Counted from the stretch's first letter, positions 1-8,835 are shown. The stretch is 64,000 bases of DNA from Pseudomonas_T sp032052615 (GCA_032052615.1 DAMBWF010000012.1:28780-92779), one strand, 5' to 3'. Notes: a model not told the origin generated them from the sequence alone. Numbers and translations: made by a program.

Positions 1-2
1 TT

Positions 3-98
3 CTCCAGCTTTCGGGACTCCAGCCGGGGCTGGCGGCGGTCGACGGCTCGCGCATCGGAGGGCACTCGTTCGCAGTGGCAAGGGATGCGGCATGGTAA
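3..98 (+). CDS. C-terminal end of an unidentified protein (partial)
   Basis: The third forward frame is open from the window edge to a TAA at 96-98 and reads as a plausible protein C-terminus of 31 residues ending GGHSFAVARDAAW. The amino-acid composition is ordinary for a cytoplasmic protein, but the fragment is too short for me to recognise a family. The other forward frames are also open here because of the high GC content, so the reading frame is a judgement. The next gene starts 111 bases downstream. Confidence 0.35.
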   Translation, partial: LQLSGLQPGLAAVDGSRIGGHSFAVARDAAW

Positions 99-209
99 CC
101 GATCGCTCCCTGGCTGCCAGCCGCCGGTTCGATGGCGGGCGGGCCTGGAGCGGAGCGGGCTGTTATGATCCGCCGCCAGTGGCCAACCACAGGGGCGAGC
201 GGAGCTGGG

Positions 210-956
210 ATGAGCGAAGAGCGGGTGCTGATCGAAGTGCGGGACCCCTACGGCACGATCCGCGTGCTGGAGGCGGGCGACTATCGCTTCCTGGAGTTCG
301 GCGAGGGGGTCGAGCAGAGCTGCGTGTTCATGCCGGACGCCACCTGGCTCGAATACGACTACACCCGTGCCATGCTGCTGGGCGCGTTGTGCCACGAGCA
401 TCCGGAGTCCGCGCTGTTCCTCGGTCTCGGGGCGGGCAACCTGACCCAGGCCTGCCTGGCGTTTCTGCCTCTGGAAGATGTCGAGGTAATCGAGTTGCGC
501 CCCGACGTGCCCCGCCTGGCCATGGAATACCTGGGCCTGGACGACGATCCACGGCTGACCCTGCGCATCGGCGATGCCCTGGAGCTGCTTGACAGCGCGG
601 AATGCGCGGACCTGATCTTCGTCGACCTGTACACCGACACCGGACCCGGCGTGGGCCACCTGGCCTGGAAGTTCCTGGAGAATTGCCAGCGCCGGCTCAA
701 CCCGGGCGGCTGGCTGGTGATCAACCAGTGGGCCACTGACGACGGCAAGCCGCTCGGCGCCGCGCTGCTGCGCGGTCTTTATCATCGCCACTACTGGGAA
801 TGCCCGGTGAAGGAGGGCAACGTGATCCTGCTCGTGCCCGCCGATCTGGAGCAACCGCTCGACCGCGAAGGGGTGGCGCGACGCGCCGAGGCGCTGGCTC
901 CCCGTCTGGGCTATTCCCTGATGCCGCTGTTCGAGGCGATCCGCGACGCCAGCTGA
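210..956 (+). CDS. Spermidine-synthase-like methyltransferase-fold protein
   Basis: 248 residues from the ATG at 210, preceded by GGAG at 201-204; an upstream in-frame ATG at 132 would add 26 low-complexity residues and is less likely. The sequence has the Rossmann core of the spermidine synthase family: FLGLGAGNLTQA (nucleotide-binding glycine loop), VIELRPDVPRLA (acidic end of beta 2), IGDALELL and LIFVDLYTD, followed by NPGGWLVINQW. The short N-terminal beta region typical of SpeE is reduced. Polyamine-synthase-like proteins of this size without a full N-terminal domain are common and mostly uncharacterised, so a real aminopropyltransferase activity is not implied. It appears to be a single-gene unit ahead of deaD. 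Confidence 0.75.
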   Translation: MSEERVLIEVRDPYGTIRVLEAGDYRFLEFGEGVEQSCVFMPDATWLEYDYTRAMLLGALCHEHPESALFLGLGAGNLTQACLAFLPLEDVEVIELRPDVPRLAMEYLGLDDDPRLTLRIGDALELLDSAECADLIFVDLYTDTGPGVGHLAWKFLENCQRRLNPGGWLVINQWATDDGKPLGAALLRGLYHRHYWECPVKEGNVILLVPADLEQPLDREGVARRAEALAPRLGYSLMPLFEAIRDAS

Positions 957-1032
957 GGCGCGAGGAGCGCCCCGTTTGGCGGTGAAACGTTCCAGCTCGG
1001 CAAAAACACGCGCGGCGGCCGGGAAAAACCGC

Positions 1033-1254
1033 TATAGTACGCGCCGGCCTTTCGCTGGCCCCCGTTCAGGTACTGCGATTCTCGAAGCGCTTGCTTCGGC
1101 TGCATGTCCGCGCCGCGGACTATCCTTGACGATTCATCCATTTCAAACGCGTTCACGCAAATTCTCGCCGTCAGGCTGCCAGGGCGACTCTCGGGTCTTC
1201 ACGGCATGCGCAGCCTTGGACATGGGTCTTTGCGGATGCGCATGAGGCAGACCC
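1033..1254 (+). promoter_or_regulatory. Promoter -10 element and long 5' leader of deaD
   Basis: A good sigma70 -10 hexamer, TATAGT at 1033-1038, lies about 217 bases upstream of the deaD start and has no convincing -35. The DNA between them has no good coding signal. Long structured leaders are known for cold-shock helicase mRNAs such as csdA/deaD, so this is most simply read as a regulatory 5' untranslated region. Transcription start and cold control are inferred. Confidence 0.45.
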
Positions 1255-2916
1255 ATGACCCAGGAAACCGGCGGCTTCGCCGCGCTCGGACTCCACCCCC
1301 ATATTCTCGCCGCGGTCGCCGCGGTCGGTTACGAAGAACCCTCGCCGATCCAGGCTCAGTCGATTCCGGTGATCCTCGCCGGACACGACATGATCGGCCA
1401 GGCCCAAACCGGCACCGGCAAGACCGCCGCGTTCGCCTTGCCGCTGTTGGATCGCCTGGACCCGGCTCGCCGCGAGCCCCAGGTGCTGATCCTCACCCCA
1501 ACCCGCGAGCTGGCGTTGCAGGTGGCCACCGCCTTCGAAACCTATTCCAAGCAGATGCCTGGCGTTGGTGTCGTCGCCGTATACGGCGGGGCGCCCATGG
1601 GCCCGCAGTTGAAAGCGCTCCGCCAGGGCGCGCAGATCATCGTCGCCACGCCGGGCCGTCTGTGTGATCACCTGCGCCGGGACGAGAAGCTACTCAGCAC
1701 CATCGAGCGGCTGGTGCTCGACGAGGCCGACGAAATGCTCAAGCTGGGCTTCATGGATGACCTGGAGGTGATCTTCCAGGCCATGCCGGAAAGCCGCCAG
1801 AGCGTGCTGTTCTCCGCCACGCTGCCGCCGTCGATCCGCTCCATCGCCGAACGCCATCTGAAAGACCCCAAGCACATCAAGATCGCCACCAAGACCCAGA
1901 CCGTCTCCCGCATCGACCAGGCCCATGTGCTGATCCATGCCGACCAGAAGACCGGCGCGGTCCTGCGCCTGCTGGAAGTGGAAGAATTCGATGCGCTGAT
2001 CGCCTTCGTGCGTACCAAGCAGGCCACCCTGGACCTGGCCAGCGCCCTGGAGGCCAGCGGCTACAAGGCCGCCGCCCTCAATGGCGATATCGCCCAGAAC
2101 CAGCGCGAGCGGGTGATCGAGTCGCTCAAGGATGGCCGCCTCGACATCGTGGTCGCCACCGACGTGGCGGCGCGGGGCATCGATGTGCCGCGCATCACCC
2201 ATGTGCTGAACGTCGACATGCCCTACGACCCCGAGTCCTACGTACACCGGATCGGCCGGACCGGCCGCGCCGGGCGCGATGGGCGCGCGCTGCTGCTGGT
2301 GACGCCCCGCGAGCGGCGCATGCTGCAAGTGATCGAGCGGGTCACCGGCCAGGCGGTCGCCGAGGTTCGCCTGCCGAATGCGCAGCAGGTGCTGGATGCG
2401 CGAATCAAGAAATTGATCGCCGGCCTGACCCCGCTGGTAGCCGATGCCGAGGCGAGCCATGGCGACTTGCTCGATCGACTGATCGCCGAAATCGGCTGCA
2501 GCCCGCGGGCCCTGGCTTCGGCGCTGCTGCGCAAGGCCACCAACGGCCAGTCCCTGAATCTGGCCGATGTGGAGCGCGAACAGCCGCTGGTGCCGGGCTC
2601 CTCCGCTCCCCGCGAACGCCGCGAGCGCGCGCCGGGCGAGACTCGCGAGCGTCGCGCGCCGATACCGCTGGCCGAAGGCCGGGTCCGCTGCCGTACCGCT
2701 CTCGGGGCGCGGGACGGCATCGCGGCGAAGAACCTGCTGGGCGCGATCCTCAATGAAGGTGGGTTGGCTCGGGAGGCTATCGGCCGCATCCAGATTCGCG
2801 AGACGTTCAGCCTCGTCGAATTGCCGGAAGAAGGGCTGGAGCGCCTGCTGGGCAAGTTGAAGGATACCCGGGTGGCCGGCAAGTCCCTGAAACTGCGCCG
2901 CTATCGCGAGGACTGA
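1255..2916 (+). CDS. deaD: DEAD-box ATP-dependent RNA helicase DeaD/CsdA
   Basis: 553 residues. DEAD-box helicases unwind short RNA duplexes with ATP; DeaD/CsdA acts in ribosome assembly, translation initiation and mRNA decay, especially in the cold. Visible motifs in order: the Q motif region near residues 28-35, AQTGTGKT (Walker A, 50-57), PTRELALQ, TPGRL, DEAD at 156-159, SAT, VATDVAARGID and HRIGRTGRAGR. A linker rich in Arg and Glu (about 445-470) leads into a C-terminal DbpA-type RNA-binding fold (about 474-549: GRVRCRTALG to LKLRRY). Length and domain order match Pseudomonas DeaD rather than the shorter DbpA or RhlE. The long leader upstream fits cold regulation. Confidence 0.93.
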   Translation: MTQETGGFAALGLHPHILAAVAAVGYEEPSPIQAQSIPVILAGHDMIGQAQTGTGKTAAFALPLLDRLDPARREPQVLILTPTRELALQVATAFETYSKQMPGVGVVAVYGGAPMGPQLKALRQGAQIIVATPGRLCDHLRRDEKLLSTIERLVLDEADEMLKLGFMDDLEVIFQAMPESRQSVLFSATLPPSIRSIAERHLKDPKHIKIATKTQTVSRIDQAHVLIHADQKTGAVLRLLEVEEFDALIAFVRTKQATLDLASALEASGYKAAALNGDIAQNQRERVIESLKDGRLDIVVATDVAARGIDVPRITHVLNVDMPYDPESYVHRIGRTGRAGRDGRALLLVTPRERRMLQVIERVTGQAVAEVRLPNAQQVLDARIKKLIAGLTPLVADAEASHGDLLDRLIAEIGCSPRALASALLRKATNGQSLNLADVEREQPLVPGSSAPRERRERAPGETRERRAPIPLAEGRVRCRTALGARDGIAAKNLLGAILNEGGLAREAIGRIQIRETFSLVELPEEGLERLLGKLKDTRVAGKSLKLRRYRED

Positions 2917-3055
2917 TCTTCCTCGCTGAACGGGGCTATCTTCGCGGGCCATGAACCCGTCGCGGTACCGAGCGAATCGGTGCCATGGCGGGTTTTCCAT
3001 TTCTGGTACGGTCGCTTCGGAGCGACTGCTTGGGCCGCTGCTCAGATGCCGGCGC

Positions 3056-3092
3056 CCAAAAACACGAAACCCCACAAAGGTGGGGTTTCGTG
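3056..3092 (-). terminator. Rho-independent terminator of the lipoprotein gene
   Basis: A perfect 13-bp stem (3063-3075 with 3080-3092) with loop AAAG is followed on the minus strand by a run of five T (complement of 3058-3062). This places it as the intrinsic terminator of the minus-strand lipoprotein gene at 3107. From the plus side the hairpin lacks a T-run but may still help end deaD transcripts. Confidence 0.8.
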
Positions 3093-3106
3093 TGGGCCGG
3101 GTGGAA

Positions 3107-3316
3107 TCAGCGTTCGATGATCTGTTTCACCTCGGATTGGGGAATCTGCTGCTCGTTGCCTTCGCCATCTTCGAACCTGAGCATACCGGTATCTTCGTCC
3201 AGCTTCGGCTTGCCGTCGGCGGTGATCATCTGGCCGTCGGTGGTCGCGATGATGTAGTCACCGGCACAGCCGGCCAGACCGAGTACGCAGAATGCGGCGA
3301 TAATCCAGTGCTTCAT
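3107..3316 (-). CDS. Small YgdI/YgdR-type lipoprotein (DUF903)
   Basis: 69 residues with a type II signal peptide: positively charged start (MKHW), hydrophobic stretch and lipobox LAGC, with Cys17 the expected lipidated residue. The mature part (YIIATTDGQMITADGKPKLD) has the short beta-rich pattern of the YgdI/YgdR family, small SH3-like envelope lipoproteins of unknown role found in several copies in gammaproteobacteria. A good ribosome-binding site (AGGAG in the complement, just upstream of 3316) supports the start. It stands alone between deaD and acnB and has its own terminator. Confidence 0.85.
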   Translation of the reverse strand: MKHWIIAAFCVLGLAGCAGDYIIATTDGQMITADGKPKLDEDTGMLRFEDGEGNEQQIPQSEVKQIIER

Positions 3317-3438
3317 GGTGTAACTCTCCTGATCAGTCGTCGGCCCGTCTGGGCTCCTTGTGTCTGACCCCTCCGCGCGCGATATGCTCCCCTGAAATTA
3401 CGTCGTTCGCGCGGATTTTCCTGATGACGCGCCCAAGA

Positions 3439-3465
3439 AAAAGCCCCGCGCGAGGCGGGGCTTTT
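3439..3465 (-). terminator. Terminator after acnB
   Basis: An 11-bp GC-rich stem (AAAAGCCCCGC paired with GCGGGGCTTTT) with loop GCGAG, flanked by A and T runs on the two sides, lies 15 bases past the acnB stop on the minus strand. It is symmetrical enough to work in both directions. Confidence 0.8.
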
Positions 3466-3479
3466 CGTCACGCGGTGGT

Positions 3480-6089
3480 TCAGGCCTGGACCACCGGAAT
3501 GGTGGCGTTGGCTGCGGCCTCGCGATACTCGGCGATCTGGTCGAAGCTCAGGTAGCGGTACACGTCCGCCGCCATGCTGTCGATGTTCGCCGCGTACTGC
3601 ATGTACTCCTCGACACTCGGCAGCTTGCCAAGGATCGACGCCACCGCCGCCAGTTCCGCGGAGGCCAGGTAGACGTTGGCGCCGTCGCCCAGGCGGTTCG
3701 GGAAGTTACGGGTGGAGGTGGACACCACGGTGCTGTTGGAGGCCACGCGTGCCTGGTTGCCCATGCACAGCGAGCAACCCGGCATTTCCATGCGGGCGCC
3801 GGCCTTGCCGTAGATCCCGTAGTAGCCTTCCTCGGTCAGTTGGTGCTGGTCCATCTTGGTCGGCGGCGAGAGCCACAGGCGGGTGGGGATCGAGCCCTTC
3901 ACCTTGTCCAGCAGCTTGCCGGCCGCGCGGAAGTGACCGATGTTGGTCATGCAGGAGCCGATGAACACCTCGTCGATCTTGTCGCCGGCCACCTGGGAGA
4001 GCAGGCGAGCGTCGTCCGGGTCGTTCGGGGCGCAGAGCACGGGCTCCTTGACGTCGGCCAGGTCGATTTCGATGACCTCGGTGTATTCGGCGTCCGCGTC
4101 GGCCGCCAGCAGTTGCGGGTTGGCCAGCCAGGCTTCCATGGCCTTGGCGCGACGCTCCAGGGTGCGGGCATCGCCATAGCCTTCGCCGATCATCCAACGC
4201 AGCAGGGTGATGTTGGACTTCAGGTACTCGGCGATGGATTCCTTCGACAGCTTGATGGTACAGCCGGCGGCGGAGCGTTCGGCGGAGGCATCCGACAGTT
4301 CGAACGCCTGCTCCACGGTGAGGCTTTCGAGGCCTTCGATTTCCAGGATGCGGCCGGAGAAGATGTTCTTCTTGCCTTTCTTCTCGACGGTCAGCAAGCC
4401 CTTCTGGATGGCGTAGTAGGGAATTGCGTGGACCAGGTCGCGCAGGGTGATTCCCGGTTGCATCTTGCCCTTGAAGCGCACCAGTACCGATTCCGGCATG
4501 TCCAGCGGCATCACGCCGGTCGCGGCGGCGAAAGCCACCAGGCCCGAGCCGGCCGGGAAGGAGATGCCGATGGGGAAGCGGGTGTGGGAGTCGCCGCCGG
4601 TGCCGACGGTATCCGGCAGCAGCATGCGGTTCAACCAGCTATGGATGATGCCGTCGCCCGGACGCAGGGAGACACCGCCACGGGTGCGGATGAAGTCCGG
4701 CAGGGTGTGGTGGGTCTTGACGTCGATGGGCTTGGGATAAGCCGCGGTATGACAGAAGGACTGCATCACCAGGTCGGCGGAGAAGCCCAGGCACGCCAGG
4801 TCCTTCAGCTCGTCGCGGGTCATCGGGCCAGTGGTGTCCTGGGAACCGACGGTGGTCATCTTCGGCTCGCAGTAGGTGCCAGGGCGGACGCCCTTGCCTT
4901 CCGGCAGGCCGCAGGCGCGTCCCACCATCTTCTGCGCCAGGGTGAAACCCTTGCCGGTGTCGACCGGGGCTTCCGGTTTCTTGAACAGATCGGTCGGGCC
5001 CATGCCCAGTTCGGCGCGGGCCTTCTCGGTCAGGCCACGGCCGATGATCAACGGGATGCGGCCGCCGGCGCGGACTTCGTCCAGCAGGACCGGAGTCTTC
5101 AGTTCGAAGGTGGCCAGCACCTCATCGCTGCCGTGCTTGGTCACCTTGCCGGCATGGGGGTAGACGTCGATCACGTCGCCCATGTTCAGCGCGGAGACGT
5201 CGAACTCGATCGGCAGGGCGCCGGCGTCTTCCATGGTGTTGTAGAAGATCGGGGCGATCTTGGAGCCGAAGCAGAAGCCGCCGGCGCGCTTGTTCGGCAC
5301 GTAGGGGATGTCGTCGCCGAAGAACCACAGCACCGAGTTGGTGGCGGACTTGCGGGAGGAGCCGGTGCCGACCACATCGCCCACGTAGGCGACCGGGAAG
5401 CCCTTGGCCTTCACGTCCTCGATCTGCTTGAGCGGGCCGACCACGCCGGGTTGGTCCGGCTGGATGCCGTCGCGGGCCATCTTCAGCATGGCCAGGGCGT
5501 GCAACGGGATATCCGGGCGCGACCAGGCGTCGGGCGCGGGAGAGAGGTCGTCGGTGTTGGTTTCGCCTGGCACCTTGAACACGGTCAGGGTGTACTTCTC
5601 GGCGATGGCCGGGCGGGCCTTGAACCACTCGCCTTCGGCCCAGGATTGCAGCACGGCCTTGGCCTGGACGTTGCCGGCCTTAGCCTTCTCGGCCACATCA
5701 TGGAAGGCGTCGAACATCAGCAGGGTGTGCTTGAGCTGCTCGGCCGCGGTCGGCGCCAGCTCGGGGCTGTCCAGCATCTCCACCAGGGTGACGATGTTGT
5801 AGCCGCCCTGCATGGTGCCCAGCAGTTCGACGGCGCGCTTCTTGTCGATCAGGGGGGAGGTGGCTTCGCCCTTGGCGAGGGCGGAAAGGAAACCGGCCTT
5901 GACGTAGGCGGCCTCGTCGACGCCTGGCGGTACGCGGTTGGTGATCAGATCGACGAGGAAGGTTTCTTCGCCGGCCGGCGGGTTCTTCAGCAGCTCGACC
6001 AGGCCTGCGGTTTGTTCGGCGTTCAGCGGCTGGGGCACGATACCCTGAGCGGCACGCTCTTCGACATGGTTGCGGTAGGCTTCAAGCAC
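3480..6089 (-). CDS. acnB: Aconitate hydratase B
   Basis: 869 residues, the usual AcnB length. It catalyses citrate to isocitrate in the TCA cycle using a [4Fe-4S] cluster, and the apo form of AcnB is known to bind mRNA. The N-terminal HEAT-like domain (MLEAYRNHVEER and following) is specific to AcnB; the swivel domain (about 170-370) comes before the catalytic domains, the reverse of AcnA order. Cluster cysteines are visible in the C-terminal part: FIGSCMTNIGH and the pair in MPGCSLCMGN. The start is GTG at 6089, with GAGGTG just upstream on the minus strand. It is monocistronic with its own terminator. Confidence 0.97.
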   Translation of the reverse strand: MLEAYRNHVEERAAQGIVPQPLNAEQTAGLVELLKNPPAGEETFLVDLITNRVPPGVDEAAYVKAGFLSALAKGEATSPLIDKKRAVELLGTMQGGYNIVTLVEMLDSPELAPTAAEQLKHTLLMFDAFHDVAEKAKAGNVQAKAVLQSWAEGEWFKARPAIAEKYTLTVFKVPGETNTDDLSPAPDAWSRPDIPLHALAMLKMARDGIQPDQPGVVGPLKQIEDVKAKGFPVAYVGDVVGTGSSRKSATNSVLWFFGDDIPYVPNKRAGGFCFGSKIAPIFYNTMEDAGALPIEFDVSALNMGDVIDVYPHAGKVTKHGSDEVLATFELKTPVLLDEVRAGGRIPLIIGRGLTEKARAELGMGPTDLFKKPEAPVDTGKGFTLAQKMVGRACGLPEGKGVRPGTYCEPKMTTVGSQDTTGPMTRDELKDLACLGFSADLVMQSFCHTAAYPKPIDVKTHHTLPDFIRTRGGVSLRPGDGIIHSWLNRMLLPDTVGTGGDSHTRFPIGISFPAGSGLVAFAAATGVMPLDMPESVLVRFKGKMQPGITLRDLVHAIPYYAIQKGLLTVEKKGKKNIFSGRILEIEGLESLTVEQAFELSDASAERSAAGCTIKLSKESIAEYLKSNITLLRWMIGEGYGDARTLERRAKAMEAWLANPQLLAADADAEYTEVIEIDLADVKEPVLCAPNDPDDARLLSQVAGDKIDEVFIGSCMTNIGHFRAAGKLLDKVKGSIPTRLWLSPPTKMDQHQLTEEGYYGIYGKAGARMEMPGCSLCMGNQARVASNSTVVSTSTRNFPNRLGDGANVYLASAELAAVASILGKLPSVEEYMQYAANIDSMAADVYRYLSFDQIAEYREAAANATIPVVQA

Positions 6090-6477
6090 AGTAACACCTC
6101 ATCAGTTGTCCCAAGAGTGTCCGGGACGCTATCGGGAAGGCCATACGCAGAGGCCGCGTGGCGAGGGGCCACGGGCAGAGGTATCGGATTCCCTCCGGAA
6201 GCTGCTTTCAAAGTTTTACGCCGGAAGGACCTGATGAGGGTCGGCGCGGGGCACCCGAGTGGGTCGAATGCTCAGCGCCAGGGGTTCCTGCCGGATCGGA
6301 CTGTGCTCGTGACGCTTTGAAAACAGCTTCCAACGGACATGTGGCGCCTTAAAGGCGGGCCGATTCTACTGGATCGCGGCGGCAAAGTTAAGCCGCGCGC
6401 CCCGCCCATGCGGGTGACCCCGGTGGGACAAAAGGCTAATATCCGTTTCTTCGCTTTTGACCCATGCCGCTTTTCCC
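6090..6477. other. Divergent intergenic region between acnB and the DUF1289 gene
   Basis: 388 bases without a credible gene. It must hold the acnB promoter on the minus strand and a promoter for the DUF1289 gene on plus. I see short G/C-rich inverted repeats around 6346-6360 (GGCGCCTTAAAGGCGGGCC region) but no consensus promoter pair that I would commit to. Confidence 0.4.
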
Positions 6478-6954
6478 ATGTCCGAATTCCGCATCAAGAC
6501 GCCCTGCGTAGGCCTGTGTTCAACGGTCTATGGCGATCGGGTGTGCCGGGGATGCAAGCGTTTCCACCATGAGGTGGTGAACTGGAACCTGTACGGGGAC
6601 GAGGAGAAAAGAGCGGTCTGGCGGCGCCTGGAAGCCTTGCTCGTGCAGGTGATGGAGGCCAAGGTGGAAATCTTCGACGTGGCCTGCCTGCGTCGCCAAT
6701 TGGAAGCGCGTCAGGTGCGCTTCGTGCCCGAGCAGTCCCCCTATTGCTGGGCCTACCAGCTCATCGCGCGGGGCTCGCGGTTGATCAACCGGCTGGAAGC
6801 TTACGGGCTGGTCCTGCTGCCCGAGTTCCGCGGCTGGACCTTGCCCGCGCTGCGCGATGCCATCGATCGTGAGTTCTTCCTGCTTTCCGAAGCCCATTAC
6901 GAACGCTACATCGCGCCACGCTTCCTTCGCGAAGGGGTGGAAACCCGGGTCTGA
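6478..6954 (+). CDS. DUF1289 domain protein
   Basis: 158 residues from the ATG at 6478 (an ATG seven codons upstream is less likely). The N-terminal 50 residues carry the DUF1289 cysteine pattern, TPCVGLC...DRVCRGCKRF, four cysteines likely to bind zinc or another metal, then an HHEVVNW segment. The longer C-terminal part is specific to the Pseudomonas proteins of this family. A gene of this type lies next to acnB in other pseudomonads. Biochemical role is unknown. The stop is 16 bases from the end of the convergent Usp gene. Confidence 0.85.
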   Translation: MSEFRIKTPCVGLCSTVYGDRVCRGCKRFHHEVVNWNLYGDEEKRAVWRRLEALLVQVMEAKVEIFDVACLRRQLEARQVRFVPEQSPYCWAYQLIARGSRLINRLEAYGLVLLPEFRGWTLPALRDAIDREFFLLSEAHYERYIAPRFLREGVETRV

Positions 6955-6970
6955 CCACGCGCGTGCGCCG

Positions 6971-7834
6971 CTAGCGTTGCGCCACGAGATCCTCCAGTTG
7001 GGCCATGATGGCGTCGGGCTTGAGCACCAGCACATCGCTTTCCAGGTTATCCAACACCACTTCGGCGGTGTTGCCGATCAGCGCGCCCGAGAGGCCGGTG
7101 CGAGCCACGGTGCCGATCACCGTGACCACCGCCTGGAGTTTCTGGGCGGTATAAGGAATCAGCACATCGGCGGGGCCTTCCTCGATGTGCAGGCGTTCGT
7201 CGGCGATGGCGTATTCATTCTGAAAGGCCTTGCACTGCTCGCGGTAGCGCGCCTCGATGGTGTCCTTGAGTTGGAAGGCGGGATCGGCGGCGGACAGCAT
7301 GGGCGAGGGGTGGGCGCTGAGCACGTGCAGCTCGCCGTGGGCCAGGCGTGCGATGTCGAACCCGTGGTTGATGATGCTGGCGTGCAGGGTGCGATGCTGA
7401 TTGTCGTGGTTGCCCACATCCACCGCCGCGAGTATCACGCCTCCGGTCCAGGGACGCTCGCTCTTCACCATCAGCACGGGGACGGGGCAGTAGCGCAGCA
7501 GCTTCCAGTCATCGGGAGTGAGCAGCGCCTTTTTCAGCGGGTTGTCCGGAATGTGCTGCTTGATGACCAAGCCGCAGCCCTCGGCCTGCTGCACGGATAC
7601 GATGGTCTGCTGCGGATTTTCCTGCCAGAACTGCTCGGTACTGACGCTGTAGCCTTCTTGCTGCAAGTGGGCCGCCAGTGTATCCAGGCGTGCCGCGTGG
7701 TCTTGCTTGCGATCGCAGATCAACAGATGCAGGTGGGACTGGGTGACGCCGGCGATCAGCTTGGCGCGCTTAAGGGCGAAGTCCTCGGTCCGATTGGCTT
7801 CCAGGATCACCAGAATGCTGCGAATGGCTTGCAT
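6971..7834 (-). CDS. Tandem universal stress protein (UspE-like)
   Basis: 287 residues made of two Usp domains of about 140 residues each, both with the alternating beta/alpha pattern: IRSILVILEANRTED at the start of the first and GVILAAVDVGNHDNQ at the start of the second. The second ends with a TVIGTVARTGLSGALIGNTAE stretch that matches the G-x2-G-x9-G(S/T) nucleotide-binding signature of ATP-binding Usp proteins. Such tandem Usp proteins are induced by starvation, anaerobiosis or respiratory block. Start ATG at 7834 with GGGAG just upstream. The gene is convergent with the DUF1289 gene. Confidence 0.9.
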   Translation of the reverse strand: MQAIRSILVILEANRTEDFALKRAKLIAGVTQSHLHLLICDRKQDHAARLDTLAAHLQQEGYSVSTEQFWQENPQQTIVSVQQAEGCGLVIKQHIPDNPLKKALLTPDDWKLLRYCPVPVLMVKSERPWTGGVILAAVDVGNHDNQHRTLHASIINHGFDIARLAHGELHVLSAHPSPMLSAADPAFQLKDTIEARYREQCKAFQNEYAIADERLHIEEGPADVLIPYTAQKLQAVVTVIGTVARTGLSGALIGNTAEVVLDNLESDVLVLKPDAIMAQLEDLVAQR

Positions 7835-7935
7835 GAGCGTCTCCCTGAGCGATGGTCGGAGGCAGTGTAGTGCGCGTGGCGAGGGGCGGGATGATCTGGG
7901 TCAGGCTCGTCGCTGGCCGGCGCGGAGCGGGGCCG

Positions 7936-7941
7936 TATAAT
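7936..7941 (+). promoter_or_regulatory. Consensus -10 element ahead of the miaE region
   Basis: A perfect sigma70 -10 hexamer TATAAT stands 33 bases before the ATG of the miaE-like fragment. The -35 region about 17 bases upstream is poor (CTGGCC-like). It probably drives the fragment and miaE together. Confidence 0.5.
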
Positions 7942-7973
7942 GCTCCGTTCTTTGTGACCGCAGTCAGACCGCC

Positions 7974-8135
7974 ATGTTGCCGCCCGAAATCGAACGCTTC
8001 CTGTCATGTCCCACGCCCCAGAGGGGAATCGGCCAAGCCCTGGCGCATCGGGAGTTCCTGCCGATCGACCACGCCGACCGCGAGAAGAAGACGGTTCTGC
8101 GACTATGGAAGGAGCCGGCCTGTGACCCTGCCTGA
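7974..8135 (+). pseudogene. Truncated duplicate of the miaE 5' end
   Basis: A 53-codon frame that overlaps the start of miaE. Its first 40 residues align with the first 40 of MiaE at roughly half identity: MLPPEIERFLSCPTP against MTLPEIHDFLGCRTP, then matching ALA, IDH and E-x-K positions; the codons align too. After residue 40 the similarity stops and the frame runs into the ribosome-binding site of miaE. I read it as the relic of a tandem paralogue that lost most of its body by deletion. It could still act as a short translated leader coupled to miaE. No good ribosome-binding site precedes its ATG. Confidence 0.55.
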
Positions 8136-8724
8136 AATCCACGACTTCCTGGGCTGTCGGACCCCTCGGGATTGGATCGCCGCCGCGCTGGCGGATCAGG
8201 AAACCCTGCTGATCGACCACAAGAACAATGAGTTCAAGGCCGCTTCGACGGCCATGGCCCTCATCGCCAAGTACGGCGGGCACCTGGACCTGATCAATTT
8301 CATGTCGCGCCTGGCCCGTGAGGAGCTGGTTCATCACGAGCAGGTGCTTCGAATCATGAAGAAGCGGCGCGTGCCGTTACGGCCGGTATCGGCCGCGCGC
8401 TATGCCTCCGGTTTGCGCAAGGTCGTGCGCAGCCACGAGCCGGCGAGGCTGGTCGATACCCTGGTGGTGGGTGCCTTCATCGAAGCGCGCTCCTGCGAGC
8501 GTTTCGAGGCGCTGGTGCCGCATCTGGATGAGGAGTTGGGCAAGTTCTACTTCGGACTGCTGAAAAGCGAAGCGCGCCACTATCAGGGTTACCTCAAGCT
8601 GGCCTACCAGTATGGCGATGCGGCGGACGTGGACGGTGTGATCGAGAGGGTGAGGGCTGTCGAACGTAACCTGATCGAGAGCCCGGACGATGAGTTTCGC
8701 TTCCATAGTGGAGTGCCGCTGTAA
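8122..8724 (+). CDS. miaE: tRNA-(2-methylthio-N6-isopentenyladenosine) hydroxylase MiaE
   Basis: 200 residues from GTG at 8122, with AAGGAG at 8108-8113 at good spacing. MiaE is a diiron monooxygenase that hydroxylates the ms2i6A37 modification of certain tRNAs. The ferritin-like four-helix pattern is visible, including the metal ligands of the ExxH type in LAREELVHHEQVL and in KSEARHYQGYLKLA, plus an EARSCERFEAL helix. The frame continues open upstream, but homologues begin with an LPEI-x-x-FLGC segment, which fits this start. Just upstream lies a truncated copy of the same 5' end. Confidence 0.9.
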   Translation: MTLPEIHDFLGCRTPRDWIAAALADQETLLIDHKNNEFKAASTAMALIAKYGGHLDLINFMSRLAREELVHHEQVLRIMKKRRVPLRPVSAARYASGLRKVVRSHEPARLVDTLVVGAFIEARSCERFEALVPHLDEELGKFYFGLLKSEARHYQGYLKLAYQYGDAADVDGVIERVRAVERNLIESPDDEFRFHSGVPL

Positions 8725-8740
8725 GGGACAAACCTAGGGA

Positions 8741-8793
8741 GCTCTTGGACGACGAAAGACCGGCGGCGATCGCATCGCCTTTCGTCGAAGAGC
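8741..8793. repeat. Long inverted repeat after miaE
   Basis: GCTCTT...CGACGAAAG (8741-8758) is matched by CTTTCGTCG-AAGAGC (8779-8793), giving about 15 paired bases with a small internal bulge and a loop of about 20. No T-run follows. It lies between the ends of convergent miaE and lpxH, so it may serve as a transcription end or RNA-stabilising hairpin. Confidence 0.55.
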
Positions 8794-8835
8794 GCGCAGG
8801 TGTCCTCATGCGCGGCGGCGCCTGAGCGGCGCGTC

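Noticed and set aside
1690..3075. 461-codon minus-strand frame across deaD
   Set aside because: Overlaps the helicase motifs on plus and has His/Gln/Gly-rich composition typical of antisense frames.
3840..6320. 826-codon open frame antisense to acnB
   Set aside because: It mirrors the codon structure of acnB on the opposite strand in high-GC DNA; the translation is rich in Gly, Ala, Asp, Val and Gln with no family features.
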